Shown piece after piece: positions 63,436-64,000 of a stretch of 64,000 nucleotides of DNA (position 1 is the first letter of the stretch; every line of letters begins with the position of its first letter). The notes under the pieces are model-generated. The model had not been told where the DNA came from. It saw only the letters and a program-made list of their open reading frames with translations, and did no database searches. The translations under genes and the position numbers were made by a program. Location: the NCBI RefSeq assembly GCF_028128765.1, contig NZ_LBJG01000024.1:496001-560000 (forward strand). Reading direction: 5' to 3'. Source of the DNA: Bradyrhizobium sp. CCBAU 51627. GTDB lineage: Bacteria; Pseudomonadota; Alphaproteobacteria; Rhizobiales; Xanthobacteraceae.

Positions 63436-64000
63436 CTAAGTGCGGCTATTCGTTACCTTCAGGCGCGTTACACTACTCCGGCCATCGACGCTGACAGGCA
63501 CGTCACCCTCGATCGTGGCCCGACGTACGATGCGACGCTGGTCCCCGTAGTCGTTGACCGCGTAATGCTGCGTTGCCCGGTTATCCCATATCGCAATATC
63601 GTCCTCTAACCAATTCCAGCGCACGGTGTTTTCGGGTGCGGTGATGTGCGACTGGAAAAGATCAAATAGTTTTTGTCCGTCGTATTTGGAGACCCCAACA
63701 AAGTGCTTCACCAAGGCGCCGAGCACTAGCGTCCGCTCGCCTGTTTCGGGATGGACGCGTACGACGGGATGCTCGGCCTCGAAAACTGTTCTGGTGAACA
63801 CCTCGTCAAAGTGTTTTTTGTCGACATCGCGGACACGTGCCATCCCGGCGTAATCGAAAACATTGCTGTGAACGGCCCATAGGCCCTCGGCAAGCCGTTG
63901 TAGCGGCGGCGGCAGATCAAGATAAGCGGCAGCTGTGTTCGACCACACGGTGTCGCCTCCGAACGTTGGCATTACTACTGCCCGTAGGACCAAAATCTTG
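63436..64000 (-). CDS. TauD/TfdA-family dioxygenase, 5' end outside window
   Basis: This is the C-terminal ~187 residues of a 2-oxoglutarate/Fe(II) dioxygenase of the TauD/TfdA family. It shows PTFGGDTVWSNTAAAYLDL, PVVRVHPETGERTLVLG and the second metal His and 2-oxoglutarate Arg in AIWDNRATQHYAVNDYGDQRRIVRR. The frame stays open to the window edge, and family members are usually about 280-300 residues, so the start and the HxD motif lie beyond 64000. The substrate is unknown; taurine, aryloxyalkanoates and others are used by relatives. Confidence 0.8.
   Translation of the reverse strand, partial: KILVLRAVVMPTFGGDTVWSNTAAAYLDLPPPLQRLAEGLWAVHSNVFDYAGMARVRDVDKKHFDEVFTRTVFEAEHPVVRVHPETGERTLVLGALVKHFVGVSKYDGQKLFDLFQSHITAPENTVRWNWLEDDIAIWDNRATQHYAVNDYGDQRRIVRRATIEGDVPVSVDGRSSVTRLKVTNSRT

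Overview
The window looks like part of a Bradyrhizobium-type chromosome, probably from a symbiosis island. It is GC-rich and carries a NodU-type carbamoyltransferase, an alphaproteobacterial tra/trb conjugation region of the kind found in rhizobial integrative and conjugative elements (ICEs), and several decayed genes. No rRNA, tRNA, CRISPR array or integrase was recognised, so the element ends are not defined here. The assignment rests on protein resemblance by eye, not on a search.

Region 1 (1-12.3 kb) is a catabolic block. It holds two closely similar MHS-type transporters, a CehA/McbA-like metallohydrolase, a LacI-type regulator (minus strand), a family III CoA-transferase, a GH88-like hydrolase, a dihydrodipicolinate-synthase-superfamily lyase and a frameshifted aldehyde dehydrogenase. 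A perfect 20-bp palindrome in front of the CoA-transferase is the obvious operator for the LacI protein. The set suggests uptake and breakdown of an uronate-containing or sugar-acid compound.

Region 2 (12.7-20.9 kb) holds a minus-strand trio (3-hydroxyisobutyrate-dehydrogenase-like, HAD phosphatase, PurF-like amidotransferase) and a plus-strand pair (aminotransferase-like, NodU-like). Two of these enzymes lack a key catalytic residue: the PurF-like protein has Ser in place of the nucleophilic Cys, and the aminotransferase has Gln in place of the PLP lysine. They are separated by long stretches without recognisable genes. An IS66 orfA remnant lies just beyond.

Region 3 (22-43.7 kb) is the replication and mobilisation half of the ICE: ArdC-like, ParB-like, strawberry-notch helicase, Toprim protein, DUF2493, DUF736, AlpA-like HTH, RepA with three iterons, DUF2840, TraF, lytic transglycosylase, DUF3363 relaxase, TraG and CopG. 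Three regulatory genes are broken (XRE, a short DUF2285 protein, a DUF6499/DUF2285 protein), and parA appears to be deleted. Paired leader sequences with hairpins precede several of these genes.

Region 4 (43.7-53.6 kb) is cargo inserted between copG and trbB. Its core is a six-gene operon: subtilisin-like protease, two paralogous secreted CxxCH proteins, a Rieske-box protein, a Ycf48-like propeller and a small cytochrome-c-like protein without a heme motif. I know of no described system with this composition, so it is the best candidate for something new. It is followed by a KTSC protein, a truncated second copy of the trbB start and an MFS transporter. Related direct repeats mark the module borders.

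Region 5 (53.7-63.3 kb) is an intact-looking trbBCDEJ-K-LFGI mating-pair operon plus a DUF2274 gene. The window ends in a TauD-like dioxygenase that runs off the edge.
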